A program made the translations under genes and the position numbers. Below the pieces are notes generated by a model that worked only from the letters and a program-made list of their open reading frames with translations, was not told where the DNA came from and did no database searches. From assembly GCF_937920075.1 (NCBI RefSeq), contig NZ_CALETI010000399.1, positions 1-6,725 on the forward strand: a stretch of DNA of 6,725 nucleotides, written 5' to 3'. This document shows positions 1-5,390 of this stretch, in pieces (position 1 is the first letter of the stretch; the number at the start of each line of letters is the position of its first letter). The DNA comes from an uncultured Agitococcus sp. (GTDB taxonomy: Bacteria; Pseudomonadota; Gammaproteobacteria; Pseudomonadales; Moraxellaceae).

Positions 1-317
1 CCATCACCATTTGTATCGACAGTTGTTGTTGTGCTTACAGACAAGCGACTAACATCATCTCCTTCTGCGGTAACTTCCCATTCAATACCATAAACAGCAC
101 TTAATGTTGCGGTTAATTCAGCCTCGCCTTTTACACCAAAGCGAGAGGCATTTGTTTGCATACGAGTAAATTCTTGATCGTTAACAGAACCATCCTTGTC
201 TTGTTCATAAGCTTCAGCAGATAAATTGATTTGACCATATACTTTTGGATTAGCTTGTGCTGTTAATGGAGTAATAGCAGCAGTTAACACAGCTAAGGCA
301 ATAAGATTACGTTTCAT
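1..317 (-). CDS. Gram-negative general porin, N-terminal part (partial)
   Basis: About 105 N-terminal residues are visible; the rest lies beyond the window edge. The protein starts with a textbook Sec signal peptide: K2-R3, a hydrophobic core at residues 5-18, and a signal peptidase I site after LTAQA (cleavage after A22). The mature part opens with KVYGQINLSAEAY, and further on come ASRFGVKGEAEL and LSAVYGIEWEV. This is the usual first-strand pattern of the Gram-negative porin family, trimeric 16-stranded outer-membrane barrels that let small hydrophilic solutes through. The start is supported by a GAGGAGA ribosome binding site at 326-332, eight bases from the ATG. The gene follows the dcd terminator and has its own leader with a candidate Pho box, so it may be a phosphate-starvation porin in the manner of PhoE. 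Substrate preference cannot be read from this fragment. The family is confident; the specific role is inference. Confidence 0.88.
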   Translation of the reverse strand, partial: MKRNLIALAVLTAAITPLTAQANPKVYGQINLSAEAYEQDKDGSVNDQEFTRMQTNASRFGVKGEAELTATLSAVYGIEWEVTAEGDDVSRLSVSTTTTVDTNGD

Positions 318-350
318 GGGATGAGTCTCCTCGACCTAGTTTTAAAAACA

Positions 351-379
351 GACGTACAAATCAAAAAATTTTGTATGTC
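351..379 (-). other. Stem-loop followed by U-run in porin 5' leader
   Basis: Read on the minus strand, GACATACAAA (379-370) can pair with TTTGTACGTC (360-351) with one mismatch, closing a 9-base loop, and is followed at once by TGTTTTT. The layout resembles a weak intrinsic terminator or attenuator about 35 bases before the porin start codon. The stem is A/T-rich, so stability is doubtful. No leader peptide or known riboswitch was recognised. Confidence 0.4.
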
Positions 380-382
380 TTA

Positions 383-411
383 AAGCTACTTTTGGTAAAT
401 ATTAGTAGCTT
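383..411 (-). other. 8-bp perfect stem-loop at start of porin 5' leader
   Basis: AAGCTACT (411-404 on the minus strand) pairs perfectly with AGTAGCTT (390-383) around a 13-base loop. It begins within about ten bases of the transcription start predicted from the Pho-type promoter, so it would form the 5' end of the porin message. 5'-terminal hairpins often stabilise outer-membrane protein mRNAs; that role here is inference. Confidence 0.4.
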
Positions 412-424
412 CAACTTGGTGGCG

Positions 425-469
425 ATTATTAAGACACAATGTGACAAATTAGTGACTTTAAAATGACGG
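425..469 (-). promoter_or_regulatory. Candidate Pho box and -10 element of the porin gene
   Basis: On the minus strand three seven-base units lie exactly 11 bases apart: CCGTCAT (469-463), AAGTCAC (458-452) and TTGTCAC (447-441), separated by A/T-rich four-base spacers. This is the layout of PhoB-binding direct repeats (consensus CTGTCAT, 11-bp period). Ten bases after the last unit comes AATAAT (430-425) as a -10 element, the same spacing as in the E. coli phoA promoter as I recall it, and no good -35 hexamer is present, as expected for an activator-dependent Pho promoter. Predicted transcription start is near 418, giving a leader of about 100 bases. The repeats and spacing are directly visible; PhoB control is inference. 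Confidence 0.6.
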
Positions 470-604
470 TTTTGTTAAACTTTTGATGTTATAAAATTAT
501 CAATATCTTATTTCTTTTTATTTATCATTGAGTTATTTTTTTATACTTGAATTAAATATTTCACTTCTAACGGTCTATTTGTTACCTATTTTCACAGACT
601 GTAA

Positions 605-636
605 AAAATAAAGCAGGCGATTGCCTGCTTTATTTT
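605..636 (-). terminator. Rho-independent terminator after dcd
   Basis: A perfect 14-bp inverted repeat, AAAATAAAGCAGGC (605-618) with GCCTGCTTTATTTT (623-636), closes a four-base loop. Read on the minus strand it begins 14 bases beyond the dcd stop codon, and the downstream arm ends in TTTATTTTTT, giving a U-rich tail. It has A and T tails on both sides and could work in either direction. It separates dcd transcription from the porin promoter further downstream on the same strand. Confidence 0.88.
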
Positions 637-650
637 AAATACAAAGAGGA

Positions 651-1217
651 TTAAGCCTTTGGCAAAGTCACCCCTTGTTGACCTTGATATTTACCACCAC
701 GGTCTTTATACGAAGTTTCACAGACTTCATCAGACTCAAAAAATAGCATTTGTGCCACGCCTTCATTAGCGTAAATTTTGGCAGGTAAATTCGTGGTATT
801 AGAAAACTCTAAGGTCACATGACCTTCCCACTCTGGCTCTAAAGGAGTCACATTAACAATAATACCGCAACGTGCATAAGTTGATTTACCCAAACAAACC
901 GTTAATACATTGCGTGGAATTTTGAAATATTCAACGGTACGTGCCAAAGCAAAGGAATTTGGCGGAATAATACAAACATCATCAACGATATCAACAAAGC
1001 TTTTTTCGTCAAAGTTTTTGGGATCAACGGTGGCAGAAAACACATTGGTAAAAACTTTAAATTCGCGCGCACAACGCACATCGTAACCATAACTAGACAC
1101 GCCGTAGGAAATGATTTTTTCACCATTAACACTACGCACTTGATTAGGCTCAAACGGACTAATCATGTCGTATTGTTCGGCCATACGACGAATCCACTTA
1201 TCTGCTTTAATACTCAT
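651..1217 (-). CDS. dcd: dCTP deaminase
   Basis: Deaminates dCTP to dUTP and ammonia, feeding dUTPase and thymidylate synthase for dTTP synthesis; a cytosolic homotrimer in this family. The 188-residue protein is full length and closely resembles, from memory, the Pseudomonas/Neisseria form rather than the more diverged E. coli form. Visible motifs are SYGVSSYGYDVRC (37-49), the nucleotide-binding stretch KSTYAR (111-116), the segment TPLEPEWEGHVTLEFSN with the expected catalytic glutamate E137, and the C-terminal KYQGQ (176-180) that closes over the triphosphate. The ATG follows GGAA at seven bases. It is the last gene of the apbC-dcd pair, but a spacer of about 160 bp separates the two, and its ribosome binding site lies in a duplicated copy of the apbC 3' end. 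Bifunctional dCTP deaminase/dUTPases exist in the superfamily, but this subtype is normally deaminase only. Confidence 0.97.
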   Translation of the reverse strand: MSIKADKWIRRMAEQYDMISPFEPNQVRSVNGEKIISYGVSSYGYDVRCAREFKVFTNVFSATVDPKNFDEKSFVDIVDDVCIIPPNSFALARTVEYFKIPRNVLTVCLGKSTYARCGIIVNVTPLEPEWEGHVTLEFSNTTNLPAKIYANEGVAQMLFFESDEVCETSYKDRGGKYQGQQGVTLPKA

Positions 1218-1218
1218 C

Positions 1219-1394
1219 TTTATTTTCCAAAAAAGTTTAGGAATATGGGCATTCTATCTTTGCCCTCACCCAGACTGTTTATCACTCATAATTACCTTTC
1301 GACTACGCTCAAGGTGCGTGTTTGTTGGCTGAGATTGGCCAGCCCTGAGCCTGTCGAAGGGTCGAAACCATAAAGGGTTTTATTTTCCAAAAAA
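1219..1394. repeat. 16-bp direct repeats flanking the apbC-dcd spacer
   Basis: The 16-mer TTTATTTTCCAAAAAA occurs perfectly at 1219-1234 and again at 1379-1394, with 144 bp between. On the minus strand the second copy is the last four codons (Phe-Phe-Gly-Lys) and stop of apbC plus one base; the first copy sits directly before the dcd start codon and contains its GGAA ribosome binding site. Deleting one copy plus the insert would leave apbC and dcd only two bases apart. The pattern suggests an insertion or segmental duplication; no transposase or terminal inverted repeats are seen. Confidence 0.6.
1294..1362. repeat. Imperfect inverted repeat in apbC-dcd spacer (dispersed-repeat type)
   Basis: The left arm at 1294-1315, containing TTCGACTACGCTCAAGG, and the right arm at 1341-1362, containing CCCTGAGCCTGTCGAAGG, are inverted copies of each other with a one-base indel and a few changes. 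A smaller GGCTG/CAGCC hairpin (1327-1331 with 1340-1344) lies inside. The segment is visibly richer in G+C than its surroundings. Arms of this kind (TTCGAC..GCTCA / TGAGC..GTCGAA) recur as intergenic repeats in many bacterial genomes in my recollection; the copy number in this genome cannot be seen here. Confidence 0.55.
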
Positions 1395-2459
1395 CGCCAT
1401 AATACGATTACGCGGCACACTATCTTCTAAAGCTAATTTCGCGGCAATTTTACGCGCAATATCGGTGTACATTTCACTAATACGACCATTTGGCTCAGCT
1501 AAAACGGTTGGTTTGCCAGCATCAGTTTGCTCACGAATCACTTTATCAAGTGGTAATTGGCCTAAAAGTTCAGTTTGATAATCGTTAGCGATACGCTCAC
1601 CACCACCTGCCCCAAAAATTGCTTCTGCATGACCACAGTTAGAACAAATATGCAAAGACATATTTTCAACCACACCCAACACCCGAATGTTGACCTTACG
1701 GAACATTTCAATGCCTTTTTTAGCATCTAATAAAGCAATATCTTGTGGCGTAGTGACAATCACTGAACCCACCACAGGAATACGTTGTGCTAAGGTTAAT
1801 TGAATATCACCTGTACCGGGTGGCATATCAACAATTAAATAGTCCAAATCATGCCATGCTGTTTGACCAAATAATTGAATTAACGCACCTGTCGCTTTTG
1901 GGCCTCGCCATACAACAGGCGTATTATCATCACCTGTTAAAAAGCCAATCGACATCACTTGTAAGCCATGTGCTTGCAAAGGAACAAAAGCATTATCTTG
2001 AATTTTGGGTGTTTGGCCGCTTAAACCTAACATCGTTGGTTGGCTTGGGCCATAAATGTCGGCATCAAGCACACCAACAGTCGCACCTTCTTGGGCTAAA
2101 GCTAAAGCTAAGTTAACGGCAGTTGTTGATTTGCCAACACCGCCTTTACCTGATGCAACAACAATCACGTTTTTGATAGGTGGCACACCTTCTACGCCTT
2201 CTTGTGGTTTAGCACGGGGAACATCAAGCTGTAATTGAACTTTGACTTGCTTTGCACCTGTCTTTTCAGCTATCGCAGTGCTAAGTTGTTGTTCTAAGGC
2301 TTTGCCTAAACTTGCAAAAGGATACGGCAAGGTTAAAATGACTTGAACTTGTTCATTTTCGATAGAAATCGACTCAACCAACTGCCCATAATCTTTATTA
2401 AGATACGGGTCTTGATGCTGTTTGAGTACAGCTTCGACTTTGGAACGTGAAATCGACAT
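1380..2459 (-). CDS. apbC: Iron-sulfur cluster carrier protein ApbC (Mrp/NBP35 family P-loop ATPase)
   Basis: A cytosolic ATPase that carries and delivers Fe-S clusters to apoproteins; an N-terminal MIP18/DUF59-like domain precedes the P-loop domain. With the ATG at 2459 the protein is 359 residues. Residues 1-80 (SISRSKVEAVLKQHQDPYL...) form the N-terminal domain, followed by VASGKGGVGKST with the deviant Walker A (about 104-112), LDADIYGPSQPTMLG, VDMPPGTGD (about 211-218), and the cluster-binding CSNC (272-275) near ENMSLHICSNCGH. The reading frame opens further upstream at a TTG (2481-2483), adding eight residues. I prefer the ATG because family members begin right at this conserved helix and AGAG stands seven bases before it. 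It precedes dcd on the same strand and diverges from metG. Length and motifs are complete. Older literature calls it Mrp. Confidence 0.95.
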   Translation of the reverse strand: MSISRSKVEAVLKQHQDPYLNKDYGQLVESISIENEQVQVILTLPYPFASLGKALEQQLSTAIAEKTGAKQVKVQLQLDVPRAKPQEGVEGVPPIKNVIVVASGKGGVGKSTTAVNLALALAQEGATVGVLDADIYGPSQPTMLGLSGQTPKIQDNAFVPLQAHGLQVMSIGFLTGDDNTPVVWRGPKATGALIQLFGQTAWHDLDYLIVDMPPGTGDIQLTLAQRIPVVGSVIVTTPQDIALLDAKKGIEMFRKVNIRVLGVVENMSLHICSNCGHAEAIFGAGGGERIANDYQTELLGQLPLDKVIREQTDAGKPTVLAEPNGRISEMYTDIARKIAAKLALEDSVPRNRIMAFFGK

Positions 2460-2504
2460 AAAGTGACTCTGTAAATGCGACAAAAATTTTTGGCTCTATA
2501 CTTT

Positions 2505-2601
2505 TGACTTACGCGGTTATCGCTTTTTTGCTCGTTAAATAATCTTTTTTAACGATTTTTAACTCACAAAACGCGCTAATTTCGGAGAAATGCGTAAGTC
2601 A
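2505..2601. repeat. 10-bp inverted repeat in the apbC/metG divergent region
   Basis: TGACTTACGC at 2505-2514 and GCGTAAGTCA at 2592-2601 are perfect inverted copies 77 bases apart. Between them lies a smaller pair CGTTAA (2533-2538) and TTAACG (2549-2554). The arms fall in the about 200-bp divergent control region of apbC and metG, which otherwise shows only A/T-rich sequence and no RNA gene that I can recognise. It could be a paired operator or a long hairpin; no regulator is identified. Confidence 0.4.
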
Positions 2602-2627
2602 TATGCTACCGTATTTTCAATATCGGT

Positions 2628-2633
2628 TATAGT
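2628..2633 (+). promoter_or_regulatory. Possible -10 element of metG
   Basis: TATAGT matches the sigma-70 -10 consensus in five of six positions and lies about 45 bases before the preferred metG start. No convincing -35 hexamer is found at 16-18 bases upstream (the best candidates match three positions or fewer), so this is tentative. Confidence 0.3.
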
Positions 2634-2677
2634 AGGCAACTTTATTTTTAAATTCATATATGAGTAGTGTGAGAAAT

Positions 2678-4723
2678 ATGACACGCCGTTTATTAGTGAC
2701 CAGTGCTTTACCTTATGCCAATGGCTCTATTCATTTAGGTCATTTAGTAGAATATATTCAAACCGATATTTGGGTACGTTTTCAAAAATCTCGGGGCAAT
2801 GATTGTATTTATGTGTGTGCGGACGATGCTCACGGCACAGCAATCATGTTAAAAGCAGAACAAAACGGCATTAGTCCAGAACAACAAATTGCCAATGTTA
2901 AAGCAGAGCATGAAGCTGATTTTGCAGGTTTTCATATTGCCTTTGATAATTATCACTCCACACATTCCGAAGAAAATCGTGAGTTTTCGCGTTTTATTTA
3001 TCTCAAAAATCGTGATGGTGGCCATATTGCCACTCGCCCTATTCGCCAATTATTTGACCCCGAAAAGCAATTATTTTTGGCAGACCGCTTTATTAAAGGT
3101 GAGTGTCCTAAATGTGGCGAGAAAGACCAATATGGTGACTCTTGCGAAAAATGTGGCGCAACCTATGCGGCCACCGAGTTAAAAAATCCTTACTCCACCA
3201 TTTCTGGTGCAACACCGATTGAAAAAGAATCAGAACATTTTTTCTTTAAATTGCCAGACTTTGAAGCCATGCTCAAAGAATGGACGCGTTCTGGTCGCTT
3301 GCAACCTGAAGTGGCTAATAAATTAGGTGAGTGGTTTGAAAGTGGTTTAGCCGATTGGGATATATCGAGAGATGCCCCCTATTTTGGCTTTGAAATTCCT
3401 GATGCACCTAACAAGTATTTTTATGTGTGGTTAGACGCGCCTATTGGTTACATGGCCAGTTTTAAGAATTTGTGTGAGCAACGTGGCCTAAACTTTGATG
3501 ATTATTGGGCATTAGATGCCGAAAGCAAAACTGAAGTTTATCATTTTATTGGTAAAGATATTGTTTACTTCCACGCGCTATTTTGGCCTGCAATGTTAGA
3601 TGGTGCTGGTTTCCGTAAACCAACTGGTATTTTTGCACATGGCTTTCTAACGGTAAACGGCCAAAAAATGTCTAAATCACGCGGTACATTCATTAAAGCG
3701 CGTAGCTATTTAGATAACTTGAATCCTGAATATTTGCGCTATTATTTTGCTTCTAAGTTATCGGCTAGTGTTGAAGACATTGACCTTAACCTTGAAGATT
3801 TTATGTTTAAGGTAAACAGTGATTTGGTGGGTAAAGTCGTTAATATTGCAAGTCGTTGTGCAGGTTTTATTAATAAACAATTTGATGGTTTATTATCAGC
3901 AACCAGTGCCGAGCCTGAATTATTGGCTGAATTTGTTAATGCAGGTACAACCATTGCTGAGCATTTTGAAAGTCGAGACTTTGGCAAAGCTGTCCGAGAG
4001 ATTATGGCTTTAGCTGATAAAGCCAACCAATATATTGACGAGAAAAAACCTTGGGCATTAGCCAAAGACCCTGCTAATAAAGAGCAAGTACAAGCGGTTT
4101 GTAGTGTGGGCTTAAACTTATTCCGTCAATTAATTACTTACTTGTCTCCTATTTTGCCTGTCACAGCCGCAGCTAGTCAGCAATTTTTGAATATTGACTC
4201 TTTAGCATGGCACGCACGTGAGCAATTATTGTTGGGTCATAAAATTAATGCCTTTACCCCATTAATGACCCGTGTTGAAAAAGACAAAGTACAAGCGATG
4301 GTCGAAGCTTCAAAAGAAGACTTAGCGGCAGTTGCACCAACCGTGGCTAAAGCTGCTTCAAAAACCGAAAAAGCCAGCACCATTGAAGCGATTGCACCAA
4401 CCATTAGCATTGATGATTTTGCTAAGGTAGATTTGCGGATTGCCAAGATTGTCAATGCTGAGCATATTCCTGAAGCGGCTAAGTTATTAAAGCTCACCCT
4501 AGACTTAGGTAATGAGCAACGCACGGTTTTTGCAGGGATTAAATCGGCGTATAAACCCGAAGATTTAATTGGCAAACTCACAGTGATGGTCGCTAACTTA
4601 GCACCACGTCAAATGAAGTTTGGTGTTTCTGAAGGTATGGTCTTGGCCGCAGGTGCAGGTGGTAAAGAAATTTTCTTATTATCTCCTGATAGTGGAGCAA
4701 CGGCAGGTATGAAGGTTAAGTAA
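2678..4723 (+). CDS. metG: Methionine--tRNA ligase (MetRS, type with C-terminal tRNA-binding domain)
   Basis: Charges tRNA-Met with methionine using ATP, for both initiation and elongation; a cytosolic homodimer in the E. coli type. With the ATG at 2678 it has 681 residues, the normal length. The class I signatures are SIHLGH (HIGH motif, 17-22) and KMSKS (330-334). The zinc knuckle is complete with C143-x2-C146 and C156-x2-C159. The WLDAPIGYM and KDIVYFH segments of the active site follow the E. coli pattern, then comes the anticodon-binding helical domain (about 380-540), an Ala/Lys/Glu-rich linker (545-572), and an OB-fold tRNA-binding domain (about 574-681, DFAKVDLRIAKI...NLAPRQMKFGVSEGM) that promotes dimerisation. 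An in-frame ATG at 2660 would add six residues but has no ribosome binding site; the chosen ATG has GTGAG just upstream, though close (four bases). It is divergent from apbC and followed by a REP-like hairpin nine bases after the stop. Confidence 0.97.
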   Translation: MTRRLLVTSALPYANGSIHLGHLVEYIQTDIWVRFQKSRGNDCIYVCADDAHGTAIMLKAEQNGISPEQQIANVKAEHEADFAGFHIAFDNYHSTHSEENREFSRFIYLKNRDGGHIATRPIRQLFDPEKQLFLADRFIKGECPKCGEKDQYGDSCEKCGATYAATELKNPYSTISGATPIEKESEHFFFKLPDFEAMLKEWTRSGRLQPEVANKLGEWFESGLADWDISRDAPYFGFEIPDAPNKYFYVWLDAPIGYMASFKNLCEQRGLNFDDYWALDAESKTEVYHFIGKDIVYFHALFWPAMLDGAGFRKPTGIFAHGFLTVNGQKMSKSRGTFIKARSYLDNLNPEYLRYYFASKLSASVEDIDLNLEDFMFKVNSDLVGKVVNIASRCAGFINKQFDGLLSATSAEPELLAEFVNAGTTIAEHFESRDFGKAVREIMALADKANQYIDEKKPWALAKDPANKEQVQAVCSVGLNLFRQLITYLSPILPVTAAASQQFLNIDSLAWHAREQLLLGHKINAFTPLMTRVEKDKVQAMVEASKEDLAAVAPTVAKAASKTEKASTIEAIAPTISIDDFAKVDLRIAKIVNAEHIPEAAKLLKLTLDLGNEQRTVFAGIKSAYKPEDLIGKLTVMVANLAPRQMKFGVSEGMVLAAGAGGKEIFLLSPDSGATAGMKVK

Positions 4724-4731
4724 TTTTTGTC

Positions 4732-4756
4732 GTAGGGGTAACCCTTGTGGTTACCC
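4732..4756 (+). repeat. REP-like element (GTAG head plus hairpin)
   Basis: GTAG (4732-4735) is followed directly by GGGTAACC (4736-4743), a five-base loop, and GGTTACCC (4749-4756), a perfect 8-bp stem. A conserved GTAG tetranucleotide followed by a palindrome is the hallmark of REP elements processed by RAYT transposases. It lies in the 48-bp gap between metG and the next gene. No U-run follows on the plus strand, so it is a poor intrinsic terminator for metG. Confidence 0.55.
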
Positions 4757-4771
4757 TTAAAATTGAGTTTT

Positions 4772-5374
4772 ATGGATGGCGGATTCAAGCAACAAATGTG
4801 GGAATTTATTAAAGGCTGTTTAAACTTCATTCTGCTAGTGTTACTAGGGCTTAAAAATATTGTGGAGCTTTTCGTAGTAGCCGCAGAATCTATACATTTA
4901 AGTAGTTTAATGAACTTAAACTCGGTCAATATTACAAATGGGAAGCCTTTAGAGACAAGAAAAGAGCTAAAAGATTTAGCTACTGTAGATAAGAAAACAG
5001 CTACTTATTTATATGGTGTTAGATTGCTGCAAGAACAGCAGGAATCACCAAGCCCTCTACCCTCTGACACACTTTTAAAGCAACATCAAGCGTTAGAGAA
5101 GTTTATACACAGCTTAGATAAACTGCCCCTACAAAATGACTACTCTATTGAAGTATGGAGACTTATCAACCAACATCATGGTATTAATCGTAGCCTTATC
5201 CCTACCGAAGCGGAGATTGCAGCAGACGTGCAAATTGCTTTGATTGAACGTAACAATCAGCGTATAGAGCTACTTAACAAGCTGAAAGTTAAGTTGGGCA
5301 ATGACCCTGCTGCTGTCAGAAAGATTGATGACCAAATTGCTGCTATCAAAAATGCTAGTGAAAAGGTGGGTTAA
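4772..5374 (+). CDS. Hypothetical protein, predicted membrane-anchored with C-terminal coiled coil
   Basis: I do not recognise this 200-residue protein. Residues about 17-37 (LNFILLVLLGLKNIVELFVVA) form one likely membrane segment or amphipathic anchor; a charged middle follows, with a Ser/Pro patch (SPSPLP, 92-97), and residues about 145-198 are rich in Glu, Lys, Leu and Ile in a helical, coiled-coil-like pattern. No cysteine pairs, nucleotide-binding motif or catalytic signature is seen. ATG 4772 is chosen with GAG four bases upstream; a TTG at 4745 inside the REP hairpin and an ATG at 4796 are alternatives. It lies on the same strand as metG and is bracketed by two inverted REP-like elements; its TAA stop falls inside the second one. 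AGA encodes four of its seven arginines against one of 27 in metG, a sign of different ancestry. Expression and function are unknown. Confidence 0.7.
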   Translation: MDGGFKQQMWEFIKGCLNFILLVLLGLKNIVELFVVAAESIHLSSLMNLNSVNITNGKPLETRKELKDLATVDKKTATYLYGVRLLQEQQESPSPLPSDTLLKQHQALEKFIHSLDKLPLQNDYSIEVWRLINQHHGINRSLIPTEAEIAADVQIALIERNNQRIELLNKLKVKLGNDPAAVRKIDDQIAAIKNASEKVG

Positions 5375-5383
5375 TAACCCACC
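5361..5383 (-). terminator. Probable terminator of the desaturase operon, inside a REP-like hairpin
   Basis: On the minus strand, GGTGGGTT and AACCCACC form a G/C-rich 8-bp stem with a three-base loop, followed by TTTTC at 5364-5360. It begins eight bases past the desaturase stop codon. The U-run is short, so efficiency is uncertain. It overlaps the 3' end of the opposite-strand hypothetical gene. On the plus strand the hairpin is followed by CTACAAATC, with no U-run. Confidence 0.55.
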
Positions 5384-5387
5384 CTAC
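5365..5387 (-). repeat. REP-like element (GTAG head plus hairpin), inverted relative to the first
   Basis: Read on the minus strand, GTAG (5387-5384) is followed at once by the palindrome GGTGGGTTATTAACCCACC (5383-5365). The architecture matches the element at 4732-4756, but the stem sequence differs and the orientation is opposite, so the two face each other across the orphan gene, as paired REPs do in BIMEs. It supplies the last two codons and the stop of that gene. Confidence 0.55.
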
Positions 5388-5390
5388 AAA

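Noticed and set aside
483..503. Short inverted repeat TTGAT/ATCAA in the A/T-rich region upstream of the porin
   Set aside because: The arms are only five bases in very A/T-rich sequence, which is expected by chance.
1140..1373. Plus-strand open frame of 77 codons across the apbC-dcd spacer
   Set aside because: It starts inside dcd, has no ribosome binding site, runs through the inverted repeat, and has a composition unlike a real protein; it is a chance frame.
2460..2483. N-terminal extension of apbC by eight codons from a TTG
   Set aside because: No ribosome binding site fits the TTG, and the family's conserved N-terminus begins at the ATG at 2459.
2660..2677. Upstream ATG of metG adding six residues
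   Set aside because: It has no ribosome binding site and adds nothing conserved; the ATG at 2678 has GTGAG before it. The choice is not certain, as family N-termini vary by several residues.
4734..4758. Hairpin after metG as an intrinsic terminator
   Set aside because: The stem is good but is followed by TTAAAA rather than a U-run on the plus strand; the GTAG head makes a REP-like element the better reading.
3742..4929. Several minus-strand open frames of about 100 codons opposite metG and its downstream gene
   Set aside because: They are antisense shadows of a strongly conserved reading frame, with low-complexity products and no start signals.
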